A stretch of 7,779 nt of DNA from Myxococcales bacterium (GCA_020430865.1 JAGQIY010000934.1:1-7779), one strand, 5' to 3'. Shown: positions 1-7,763, counted from the stretch's first letter. Notes: generated by a model not told the origin, from the sequence alone. Numbers and translations are program-made.

Positions 1-191
1 AGCGGCCCCTTGAGGCTCTTGACCAGGCTCGCGGAGCCTTCGCTCAGCGTGTAGCGCTCGTTCTTGGTGACATCCTTCTGCGTGTAGAGGCCCGCACTGA
101 GGATGTTCGCCACCACCACGATCGCGGTGATGACGATGAGGTACAGCCCCGTCTGGGCTGCGGCCTTACGCCGGTTGTCCTGACCTGCCAT
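1..191 (-). CDS. GldG-like ABC transporter auxiliary subunit (N-terminal part, cut by window edge)
   Basis: Only the first 63 codons are present; the gene continues beyond position 1. The translation begins MAGQDNRRK, a short basic cytoplasmic stretch. One hydrophobic segment follows at about residues 15-36. After it comes KNERYTLSEGSASLVKSLK, which matches the conserved start of the periplasmic domain of GldG-type proteins (an R-[YF]-T-L-S motif just after the first membrane helix). These proteins work with a GldA-type ATPase and a GldF-type permease in an inner-membrane ABC-2 exporter of unknown substrate. In Bacteroidetes the set is linked to gliding, but homologues occur in many non-gliding bacteria, so motility is not implied. 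The start lies 3 bases after the permease stop (195-197) with only a weak ribosome binding site, which suggests translational coupling. Family call is good; the name rests on a short fragment plus context. Confidence 0.8.
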   Translation of the reverse strand, partial: MAGQDNRRKAAAQTGLYLIVITAIVVVANILSAGLYTQKDVTKNERYTLSEGSASLVKSLKGP

Positions 192-194
192 GAC

Positions 195-932
195 TCACGC
201 CCACTTGCGCCGCTCGAGGGCGCGGAAAGAGAAGACCAAGCAGAGCACCGTGATGCTGAGGAAGAACACGATGTCGCGGGTGTCTATCAGGCCCTTGATG
301 AAGCCTTCGAGCCGTGACCTGGTGCTCGCGTAGGCCAGCACGTCACTCACGACGCCATTGGTGTGCTCGGCACCAACCCCCAACACCCAGAGCGCTGCCA
401 GCACGATCAACGTGATGAAGAACGCGACGGCCTGGGAATCGGTCAGTGAGCTGATGAGCAGTCCGATGGCCACGGTCGCGGCGCTGTAGAGCAGCAAGCC
501 CAGATAGGCGCTCCACACCGGGTTCATGTCGATGGCGCCCAGATCCCAGGGCCACTTGAACATGGCGATGGGGTAGATGAGCGTCGCTGCGATCAGCACC
601 AGGACCAGCCCGAAGGCGCCGAGGTACTTGCCCATCACCACGTCGCTGTCCTTCACGGGCAGGGTGATCAGCATCTCCAGAGTGCCGGAGCGGCGCTCCT
701 CGGCCATCAGCCGCATGGTGATGACCGGCACGAGCACGATCAGGCCCAACGGGGCGAACTCGAACATGCTCTGCAGGCTGGCGCGGTCGACCTGCCAGAA
801 GCCCTGGTCGAGGATGTTGGTGAAGAACACCACTCCAAGCGCCAAGAACCCTAGACAGATCACAACGTAGGCGAGCGGGGAGTCCCAGTAGGAACGGAAC
901 TCACGCCTCGCAATGGTGACCAAGGGCGACAT
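195..932 (-). CDS. GldF-like ABC-2 type transporter permease
   Basis: This 245-residue protein is an inner-membrane permease. I see about six hydrophobic segments, near residues 19-39, 58-74, 105-125, 141-162, 168-187 and 219-237. The segment after the second helix carries the typical ABC-2 cytoplasmic motif, RLMAEERRSGTLEMLI (74-89) followed by LPVKDSDVVMGKYLG, which is thought to contact the ATPase. The N-terminus (MSPLVTIARREFRSYWDSP) is also typical of GldF/NosY-like permeases, which begin with a short amphipathic stretch before helix 1. Length fits the family (about 240-250). Its ATG overlaps the stop of the ATPase gene by one base (TAATG at 930-934), and the GldG-like gene follows 3 bases downstream, so the three are one translationally coupled unit. 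The substrate cannot be told from sequence. Confidence 0.93.
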   Translation of the reverse strand: MSPLVTIARREFRSYWDSPLAYVVICLGFLALGVVFFTNILDQGFWQVDRASLQSMFEFAPLGLIVLVPVITMRLMAEERRSGTLEMLITLPVKDSDVVMGKYLGAFGLVLVLIAATLIYPIAMFKWPWDLGAIDMNPVWSAYLGLLLYSAATVAIGLLISSLTDSQAVAFFITLIVLAALWVLGVGAEHTNGVVSDVLAYASTRSRLEGFIKGLIDTRDIVFFLSITVLCLVFSFRALERRKWA

Positions 933-2113
933 TACTTCTTGTCCTCCTCATCGTCCTCGTCGTCGTCCGACTCGTCGTCGTCGTCGTCGTCGGACTCTTC
1001 GTCTTCGTCCTCGGACTCGTCGGAGGCGGACGCTTCGCTGTCGTCCTCTTCCTCTTCCTCGTCGTCGTAATCCTCGTCGTCTTCGTCGTCGCCGAACTCT
1101 TCATCGACGGCGTCATCCACCTTGCGGCCACGATCCTTGGCCTCGTCGCCCTTGGTCAAGTCGCGGAAGACCGCGTCCAGACTCTGAGCATCTCGACGCA
1201 ACTCGAGCAGCATCCAGCCCTTGTCGAACGCCACGCGGAAGAGCTCACCGCGCAGGTCCACGTTCTCAGGGCTCACCAGCTCGAACTTGTGCGCCTTCTC
1301 GTCGGTCGGCAGCTCACGAACATTGCTCGCGTCCTTGAGCGCGCGTAGCGCCGCGGCGACTTCTTCCGCCTTGGGGGCGCTGCCCTTGACGGCGTTCTTC
1401 TCGTCGATCGTCACGGTGTACCGAAGCCGGCCCTGGCGGGCCCGGATGTCGTCGAGGACACCATCGGCCACCACCCGACCCTTGCTGACGATGATGGCGC
1501 GCGCACAGGCTTCTTCCACTTCACTCAGATTGTGAGTGCTGAGGAGAATCGTGCGGTCCTTGCCGATGCGCTTGATGTACTTGAGCAGCTCCGCCTTCTC
1601 GTTGGGATCGAGGTCGGCGGTCGGCTCGTCCAGGATCAAGATCGGAGGATCGTGAATCAGGGCTTGCCCGAGACCAACACGCTGACGATAGCCGTGAGAC
1701 AGCGTTCCGATGTCCTTGCCGAGCACCTGCGCCAGGCCGCACACCTCGACCACCTTCTTCAGCCGGTTGGTGAAGCTCCCGGAGTCGATGCCGCGGATCC
1801 GCGAGGTAAACTCGAGGTACTCCCACACGGTCATGTCGGTGTAGAGCGGCGCGCGCTGAGGGAGGTACCCGATCTTCTCGCGCACGGCGAGCGGGTCCTC
1901 GAAGACGTCGATCCCGTGCACCTTCGCCGAGCCGCTGGTGGGCGCGATGAAGCAGGTCAGGATGCGCATGGTGGTGGACTTACCGGCACCGTTCGGGCCC
2001 AGAAAGCCGACCACCTCGCCCTTGCGAACTTCGAAGCTAATCTTGTCTAGAGCTTTGACTGAGCCAAATCGCTTACCCAGCGAGTTGGCTTCGATCATCA
2101 CGTCGGTTGCCAT
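932..2113 (-). CDS. GldA-like ABC transporter ATPase with polyacidic C-terminal tail
   Basis: This 393-residue protein powers the exporter formed with the permease encoded next to it. All nucleotide-binding motifs are visible: Walker A GPNGAGKST (39-47), Q-loop Q86, signature LSHGYRQR (138-145, the form usual in GldA-type ATPases), Walker B ILILDEP (158-164) and the switch histidine H194 in STHNLSEVE. The D-loop reads TADLDP, with Asp where Gly is usual. A C-terminal domain (about 225-325) follows, as in drug/GldA-type ATPases. The protein then ends in a low-complexity tail: 46 of residues 333-391 are Asp or Glu, most others Ser or Ala, closing with KK. The family normally stops near residue 310-330, so the tail is extra. 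The frame stays open upstream to 2350, but the start at 2113 is chosen because AGGAGG lies 4 bases before it and MATDVMIEANSLGKRFG is a normal family N-terminus. A second Met at 2098 lacks a well-placed ribosome binding site. Confidence 0.94.
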   Translation of the reverse strand: MATDVMIEANSLGKRFGSVKALDKISFEVRKGEVVGFLGPNGAGKSTTMRILTCFIAPTSGSAKVHGIDVFEDPLAVREKIGYLPQRAPLYTDMTVWEYLEFTSRIRGIDSGSFTNRLKKVVEVCGLAQVLGKDIGTLSHGYRQRVGLGQALIHDPPILILDEPTADLDPNEKAELLKYIKRIGKDRTILLSTHNLSEVEEACARAIIVSKGRVVADGVLDDIRARQGRLRYTVTIDEKNAVKGSAPKAEEVAAALRALKDASNVRELPTDEKAHKFELVSPENVDLRGELFRVAFDKGWMLLELRRDAQSLDAVFRDLTKGDEAKDRGRKVDDAVDEEFGDDEDDEDYDDEEEEEDDSEASASDESEDEDEESDDDDDDESDDDEDDEEDKK

Positions 2114-2116
2114 CCG

Positions 2117-2123
2117 ACCTCCT
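2117..2123 (-). promoter_or_regulatory. Shine-Dalgarno of the ABC ATPase gene
   Basis: Read on the minus strand this is AGGAGGT, followed by CGG and then ATG at 2113. It is a full anti-16S match with slightly short spacing. It decides the start, since the open frame extends 79 codons further upstream with no comparable site. Confidence 0.8.
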
Positions 2124-2273
2124 GTGCCCCAGTTGAGCGGCCTGCGCCTGACTCGACTCGGGTGTTGTTGGGCGCGTGGCGCGCGCCTTGAATCTTTCGG
2201 CCGCTGGGACGCCGCGGACTCGCGGCGACGCCCAACCCCAGGGCAGGCCCGGGGCCGGCATCGAGGCGGCGGC

Positions 2274-2301
2274 ATCCTAGCGGTGGCTTCACTGCTGTCA
2301 A
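2274..2301 (-). promoter_or_regulatory. Predicted sigma70-type promoter of the ABC cassette
   Basis: On the minus strand a perfect -35 box TTGACA (2301-2296) is followed by a 16-base spacer and TAGGAT (2279-2274), which matches four of six positions of the -10 consensus TATAAT. Transcription would begin near 2267, giving a leader of about 150 bases before the ATPase start at 2113. This is the best consensus match I found in the divergent region. It is a prediction from sequence only. Confidence 0.55.
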
Positions 2302-2384
2302 CTTGGCGGTATGCGTGGGGCACGTACTGCCGCCAGCCGCCAAAACCCATGACTTTCCCCCGTATTCCCGAGGGGCGGCGGGGA

Positions 2385-2436
2385 GGCTGCCATTCTGGCG
2401 AGACTGCAAGGGGTGTTGCGGCCCGGAACGGCAGCC
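2385..2436 (+). other. Long imperfect hairpin in the region upstream of pheT
   Basis: Read as plus-strand RNA, three helices stack in one arm. GGCUGCC/GGCAGCC gives 7 pairs (2385-2391 with 2430-2436). After an A/C mismatch, UUCUGG/CCGGAA gives 6 pairs (2393-2398 with 2423-2428). After an asymmetric internal loop, CUGCAA/UUGCGG gives 6 pairs (2404-2409 with 2416-2421), closed by the loop GGGGUG. Two of the 19 pairs are G-U in the plus sense and would be A-C in the minus sense, so the structure favours plus-strand RNA. A TTTT run lies at 2447-2450, too far downstream for a textbook terminator. It could be a pheT leader element or a chance fold. It matters to pheT only if transcription starts upstream of it. 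Confidence 0.4.
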
Positions 2437-2477
2437 GGAAGCGGTGTTTTCTGGCTCGAGCCGCACGGTCCGGGTGT

Positions 2478-2508
2478 TTGCTCCCACGGCCAAACAGCCA
2501 TGCTAAAT
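2478..2508 (+). promoter_or_regulatory. Possible promoter immediately upstream of pheT
   Basis: TTGCTC (2478-2483) followed about 18 bases later by GCTAAA (2502-2507), the only A/T-rich patch near the pheT start, resembles a weak -35/-10 pair. If used, transcription would start around 2513-2519, almost on the pheT start at 2519. The mRNA would then be nearly leaderless, which would fit the lack of a Shine-Dalgarno there. The match is poor and no other evidence supports it. Confidence 0.25.
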
Positions 2509-5005
2509 GGCCCGCCTCATGCGGATCTCCCTACGCTGGCTTCAGCAGCTGGTTCCCGGACTCGAGGCCTCGGCCGAGGAGCTGGGCGAACGTTTGACGG
2601 CATCGGGTCTGGAGCTGGATGGAATCGAGCGCGTTGGTGCGGGCCTCGAAGCAGTGAGAGTCGCCGAAGTGCGGCGCGTCGAGCCTCACCCATCTCGCGA
2701 CAAGCTGCGTCTGGTCACCGTCGCCTTGGGAGATCGGGAGCAGACGGTGGTTTGCGGCGCGAGCAACGTCCCTGGCCCGGGTGGTCTGGTGGCACTCGCC
2801 GGGATCGGCACTTATCTACCTGCCGTGAACTTGACCCTGGAGCCGCGTCCCATCGGCGGCGTGGTCAGCGAGGGCATGTTGTGCAGCGAGAAGGAGCTTG
2901 GCCTCGCCGAAGATTCTGAAGGCATCCTGATCTTGCCGGCAGGTCTGAAGCCAGGCACCCCCCTCCCAGAGGCGCTGCCGGAGTGCCAGGACTGGATCCT
3001 CGAGGTATCGATTACCCCGAATCGTCCGGACGCCCTGGGGCACGTGGGCATCGCTCGAGAGGTGGCGGCCCTCTATGATCTCGAGTGGAAGCTGCCCAGC
3101 GCCGAGACGGCGGGACGCACCGCGAATCAGGACCTGAGCACCCTGATCCGCATCGACAACCACGACACCGAACGCTGCCCCCACTACGGCGCTCGGGTAG
3201 TCCAGGGAGTCGAGATCGCGCCAAGCCCACTCTGGCTGCAGTGGCGCCTGAACTCACTGGGCATTCGCCCCATCTCCAACGTCGTCGACATCACGAACCT
3301 GCTGTTGATGGAGTTCGGGCAGCCGATGCACGCCTTCGACCTGAGCCTGGTGCGCGGGAAGCACGTGATCGTCCGACGCGCGCGAGACGCTGAACCGTTC
3401 CGCACCCTCGACGGGGTCGATCGCGAGCTGAGCAGCGACGATCTCGTCATCTGTGACGCCGAGGGGCCGGTCGCCCTGGCCGGGATCATGGGGGGAGAGA
3501 ACAGCGAAATCCGCTCGGATACGCAGGACGTGCTGCTCGAGTGCGCCTACTTCACGCCCAGCGGCGTCCGACGCACCAGTCGGCGCCAGGGGCTCTCGAC
3601 GGAATCCAGCTACCGCTTCGAGCGTGGCGTCGATTTCAGTCAGGTAGCGCAGGTCCTCGACCGAGCCGCGGCGCTGCTGTGTGAACTGGCAGGTGGCAGC
3701 GTGGTCGCTGGCGCCATCCATGCCAAGGGCGAGTTGCCGAGCCTCCCCGAGATCCGGCTACGCCACGCGCGACAGACGGCGCTGCTCGGCGCAGACCTCG
3801 ACTTCGAGCACTCGCTGGAGACGCTGCGACGCCTCGGGCTAGAGGTGCTGGAGGCAGATGCAAACCAGGCGAAGGTCCGGGGGGCTGCGCATCGCCCCGA
3901 CATCGGGCGTGAAGTGGACCTGATCGAGGAGGTGGCGCGAGTCGCCGGGCTAGACAAGATCCCCACGGAATTGCCAGCCATCGCGCCGCAGAAGCCACGA
4001 GATCCCGGCCTGGAAGGCAAGCTCTGCGGACTTGCCGCCAACCTGGGCCTCTCCGAAGCGATCACCTACGCCTTCGTCTCGGAGCGCGAGCTCGGCGCAC
4101 TTCATGCGCCCAGGCCCGTGGTTCGCCTCCAGAACCCCCTGACGGAAGAGCGCAGCGTCCTGCGCACGAGCCTGCTCCCCGGGCTGCTAGAAGCTCTGCG
4201 CCGCGCGCGACGCCGCGGAGAACAGACCCTGCGATTGTTCAGCGTCGGACCCCTGTTCCTCGCGCCGCAAACCGCGAGGCAGAGCGAGACCCGGCAGCGG
4301 ATCCGCCCGCTCGACGCCGAGGACCTCGGACAGCTACCAGAGGAGAGGAGCAGCTTCGCCGCCGTGCTCGCCGGGCCTCGTCCCCAGTACCTGACCGGCA
4401 AGCCGCAGCGCCATGACGTCTACGACGCCAAGGGGACCGCGGTAGAGATCGTGGAGCGCCTGCTCAATCGCTCGGTCGAGGTTCGGAGCGCAGCCGGTGA
4501 GCCAGACACCCTGCATCTGCATCCGCGAGGAGCTGGCTACCTGCTCGTCGACGGCCAGCGCGTCGGCCGCCTGGGGCCGCTGCATCCGGATGTGGTGGAC
4601 GCGCTGGACCTCGACGGTGACGCCCAGGTGATCGAGCTCGACGTGGTAGCCCTCGAGGAGCTCGGCGCGCAGCGCCCGAAGTTCAAGCCCATTCCTCGCC
4701 TACCCGCGGTCACACGAGACGTTGCACTGGTCGTCGGCGCCGATGTCCAGGCCGGTCAGCTACGCTCCTTGATCAGCGAGGCCGCGGGAGATCTCTGCGA
4801 GTCCGTGGAGCTCTTCGACAGCTTCGTGGGAGGAGATCTGCCGGCAGGCCATCGATCCTTGGCTTTCCGCGTGGTGTATCGCGACCCCAAGGCAGCCAGC
4901 GATCCAGACCACGCGCGAACGTTGACGGACAAGGAAGTCGACAAGGCGCACGCCCGTGCCGTCGAGCAAGCGGAGCGCGCCGTCGGAGCGACGTTGCGGG
5001 CGTGA
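2507..5005 (+). CDS. pheT: Phenylalanyl-tRNA synthetase beta subunit
   Basis: PheT pairs with PheS as a cytoplasmic alpha2-beta2 enzyme that charges tRNA-Phe; beta supplies tRNA binding and editing. All expected domains are present in 832 residues (bacterial proteins are about 790-830). The N-terminus MRISLRWLQQLVPG is followed by an OB-fold tRNA-binding domain (about 45-155, HPSRDKLRLVTV and VVCGASNV). The B3/B4 editing domain (about 215-400) carries DITNLLLMEFGQPMHAF, GIMGGE and ESSYRFERGVD. In B5 (about 413-487) the Mg-binding set is intact as D465, D471, E474 and E475. The catalytic-like core (about 495-710) and a C-terminal FDX-ACB anticodon-binding domain (about 730-830) complete it. 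Start: ATG 2507 gives MARLMRISL; ATG 2519 gives the more usual MRISLRWL. Neither has a clear ribosome binding site. pheS is not adjacent, which is unusual. The stop overlaps the next gene by four bases. Confidence 0.97.
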   Translation: MARLMRISLRWLQQLVPGLEASAEELGERLTASGLELDGIERVGAGLEAVRVAEVRRVEPHPSRDKLRLVTVALGDREQTVVCGASNVPGPGGLVALAGIGTYLPAVNLTLEPRPIGGVVSEGMLCSEKELGLAEDSEGILILPAGLKPGTPLPEALPECQDWILEVSITPNRPDALGHVGIAREVAALYDLEWKLPSAETAGRTANQDLSTLIRIDNHDTERCPHYGARVVQGVEIAPSPLWLQWRLNSLGIRPISNVVDITNLLLMEFGQPMHAFDLSLVRGKHVIVRRARDAEPFRTLDGVDRELSSDDLVICDAEGPVALAGIMGGENSEIRSDTQDVLLECAYFTPSGVRRTSRRQGLSTESSYRFERGVDFSQVAQVLDRAAALLCELAGGSVVAGAIHAKGELPSLPEIRLRHARQTALLGADLDFEHSLETLRRLGLEVLEADANQAKVRGAAHRPDIGREVDLIEEVARVAGLDKIPTELPAIAPQKPRDPGLEGKLCGLAANLGLSEAITYAFVSERELGALHAPRPVVRLQNPLTEERSVLRTSLLPGLLEALRRARRRGEQTLRLFSVGPLFLAPQTARQSETRQRIRPLDAEDLGQLPEERSSFAAVLAGPRPQYLTGKPQRHDVYDAKGTAVEIVERLLNRSVEVRSAAGEPDTLHLHPRGAGYLLVDGQRVGRLGPLHPDVVDALDLDGDAQVIELDVVALEELGAQRPKFKPIPRLPAVTRDVALVVGADVQAGQLRSLISEAAGDLCESVELFDSFVGGDLPAGHRSLAFRVVYRDPKAASDPDHARTLTDKEVDKAHARAVEQAERAVGATLRA

Positions 5006-6090
5006 CACGCATGTCCAGGCGCGCCCACCCAGGCCCAGAGCGGCATCTGTTTCCACGCGGCATCATAGGTGGCGATGTGGGGCACGCTTGCGCGCATCGA
5101 CGCTCCCCGAGGTGGCTCTGCGGCAGCATCGCCTTGCTCTCGATGCTGGGGATACTCGGGGGAACGGTGCTACCCGCCAAAGCGCAACCCAAAGCCAAGG
5201 AGCCAGCTGCGGCTGGCGCCAGCGCACCCTCACCCCCGAAGAAGGCAGACGAAGCCGCCGCATCGACCGACGACGATGATGAGGACGAGGCGGACGGCGC
5301 CACACCGAAGGACGAACCGGAGGCCGACACAGACGACGAAGACGACGACGAAGACGATTTCCCGCAGGTGAAGAAGCGTCGCTCCGTCGAAGAGCTGGAT
5401 GAGGATCTGCAGATCGTTGGGAGCGGCAAGGAACCCCCGGAGCCCCGCGCCGACGAACAGCAGCCTGAAAGCGTGCCCGCTTCCCCACCGCTCAGGCGGC
5501 TCAAGACCCTCGAGGTCGGTCCGCTGCTCGGACTCAGCCTGCGCGACGGCGACGACGACCGACTGAGCTACTCGCCAGCATTCACCTGGGGCGGGTACCT
5601 GAAGACCGACGTCTGGCGCTTCCTCAGCGCGCGGGTCAGCTACGTCAATGCGTCTCACGCGGTAGACGGCAAGCCGCTGGTCGACGGAGTCGAGAGCGGG
5701 AGCTATCCCGACGTCTCGAGCTTCTCGCTGCGCTTCACGCTGGAGCCCACCTGGCGGGCAGGCGACCTACGGGCGTTTGGCGTGATCGGGGTCGGATGGG
5801 GCAAGCTTCGAGTCGATCACATCGACACAGAGGAGGGCTTTCACCTGACCGATAGCCAGGCCGGTGTGTTCATCGAGTACCCGCTCGGAGTCGGCCTGAA
5901 CTACGACTTGCTGGATGGGTGGCTCTCGGTAGGCGCGCTCTACACCTTCTCGCTGCACAGCAAGGTCACGGGGGACATCTACCACGAGAACCGCGGAGTC
6001 ACTCGGGACGGACAACGCGTGACCGTGGGCGGCCTGCCCCGCCTGGAGCGCTCACAGCTGATCGCGCTCAGCGCCGCCGCGGTGTTCTGA
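5002..6090 (+). CDS. Predicted outer-membrane beta-barrel protein with acidic linker, function unknown
   Basis: I do not recognise a named family. The 362-residue reading contains, in order: a signal peptide with hydrophobic core LCGSIALLSMLGILGG (39-54) and likely cleavage after AKA at residue 61; an Ala/Pro/Lys-rich stretch; an acidic tract (21 of residues 90-119 are Asp/Glu); a Pro-rich linker (144-165); and a C-terminal region (about 170-362) with alternating polar/hydrophobic, aromatic-rich segments. I count about eight candidate strands, ending in AVF with the C-terminal Phe typical of outer-membrane barrels. It may be a small eight-stranded barrel with a periplasmic acidic segment. Start is uncertain. 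GTG 5002 overlaps the pheT stop as GTGA, and ATG 5011 is also in frame. GTG 5077, with AGGTGG four bases upstream, would give a normal 36-residue signal peptide. Co-transcription with pheT is likely; a functional link is not evident. Confidence 0.8.
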   Translation: MTRMSRRAHPGPERHLFPRGIIGGDVGHACAHRRSPRWLCGSIALLSMLGILGGTVLPAKAQPKAKEPAAAGASAPSPPKKADEAAASTDDDDEDEADGATPKDEPEADTDDEDDDEDDFPQVKKRRSVEELDEDLQIVGSGKEPPEPRADEQQPESVPASPPLRRLKTLEVGPLLGLSLRDGDDDRLSYSPAFTWGGYLKTDVWRFLSARVSYVNASHAVDGKPLVDGVESGSYPDVSSFSLRFTLEPTWRAGDLRAFGVIGVGWGKLRVDHIDTEEGFHLTDSQAGVFIEYPLGVGLNYDLLDGWLSVGALYTFSLHSKVTGDIYHENRGVTRDGQRVTVGGLPRLERSQLIALSAAAVF

Positions 6091-6108
6091 ACACGCGGTG
6101 ACAAAACA

Positions 6109-6133
6109 GAAACGGCGCCAGGGGCGCCGTTTC
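6109..6133. terminator. Bidirectional intrinsic terminator between convergent genes
   Basis: GAAACGGCGCC (6109-6119), loop AGG (6120-6122) and GGCGCCGTTTC (6123-6133) form a perfect 11-bp stem with a 3-base loop. The A and T ends lie inside the stem, so in either direction the transcript is a GC-rich hairpin finishing in UUU. It sits between the stop of the barrel gene (6090) and the stop of pckA (6153), where it can end both convergent transcripts. The U-tract is short, so strength is uncertain. Confidence 0.8.
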
Positions 6134-6152
6134 CTCAGGGATTAGAGCCTGC

Positions 6153-7757
<1,605 letters not shown>

Positions 7758-7763
7758 GTGACT

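Larger units (their letters stand above)
2114..2506. other. Divergent intergenic region between the ABC cassette and pheT
   Basis: These 393 bases contain no gene I can support. They hold the Shine-Dalgarno and promoter of the minus-strand ABC cassette, its predicted leader of about 150 bases (2114-2267), and the upstream region of pheT. The ABC leader contains GC-rich inverted repeats: CGCCGCG/CGCGGCG (2210-2216 with 2221-2227) nested inside GTTGGGCG/CGCCCAAC (2167-2174 with 2229-2236). A competing stem, GGCGCG/CGCGCC (2171-2176 with 2182-2187), shares bases with the outer arm. In DNA this GC-rich, such repeats can be chance. The pheT side holds a longer imperfect hairpin at 2385-2436, listed separately. 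Open frames running through here lack ribosome binding sites and coding-type codon bias. Confidence 0.7.

Noticed and set aside
935..1110. Short-period repeats as a possible CRISPR or tandem-repeat array
   Set aside because: Unit length is about three bases, in frame with a coding gene, with no spacers; it is codon-level low complexity.
913..1338. Arg-rich 141-codon frame on the plus strand opposite the acidic tail
   Set aside because: It is the antisense shadow of the Asp/Glu codons: complementary repeats read as Arg. No ribosome binding site or family match.
195..2113. ABC cassette as evidence of Bacteroidetes-style gliding machinery
   Set aside because: GldA/GldF/GldG-type cassettes are widespread in non-gliding bacteria and no other gliding genes are in the window.
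2114..2350. N-terminal extension of the ABC ATPase reading frame by 79 codons
   Set aside because: The extension is Arg/Pro-rich with no family resemblance, crosses the predicted promoter, and a strong Shine-Dalgarno precedes the ATG at 2113, which gives the normal family N-terminus.
2311..2352. 13-codon plus-strand leader peptide (MRGARTAASRQNP) upstream of pheT
   Set aside because: It has no Phe codons, so it does not fit Phe attenuation, and the ribosome binding site is weak.
2303..2506. 67-codon plus-strand reading frame whose TAA directly abuts the ATG at 2507
   Set aside because: It needs a TTG start without a ribosome binding site, its third-position GC is about 70% by hand count (background level for this DNA), and the protein resembles nothing I know. 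The stop/start contact is probably chance.
4773..5504. Ser-rich 243-codon frame on the minus strand across pheT and the barrel gene
   Set aside because: It is the antisense of the acidic tract (runs of Ser from GAC/GAG complements) and overlaps two well-supported genes.
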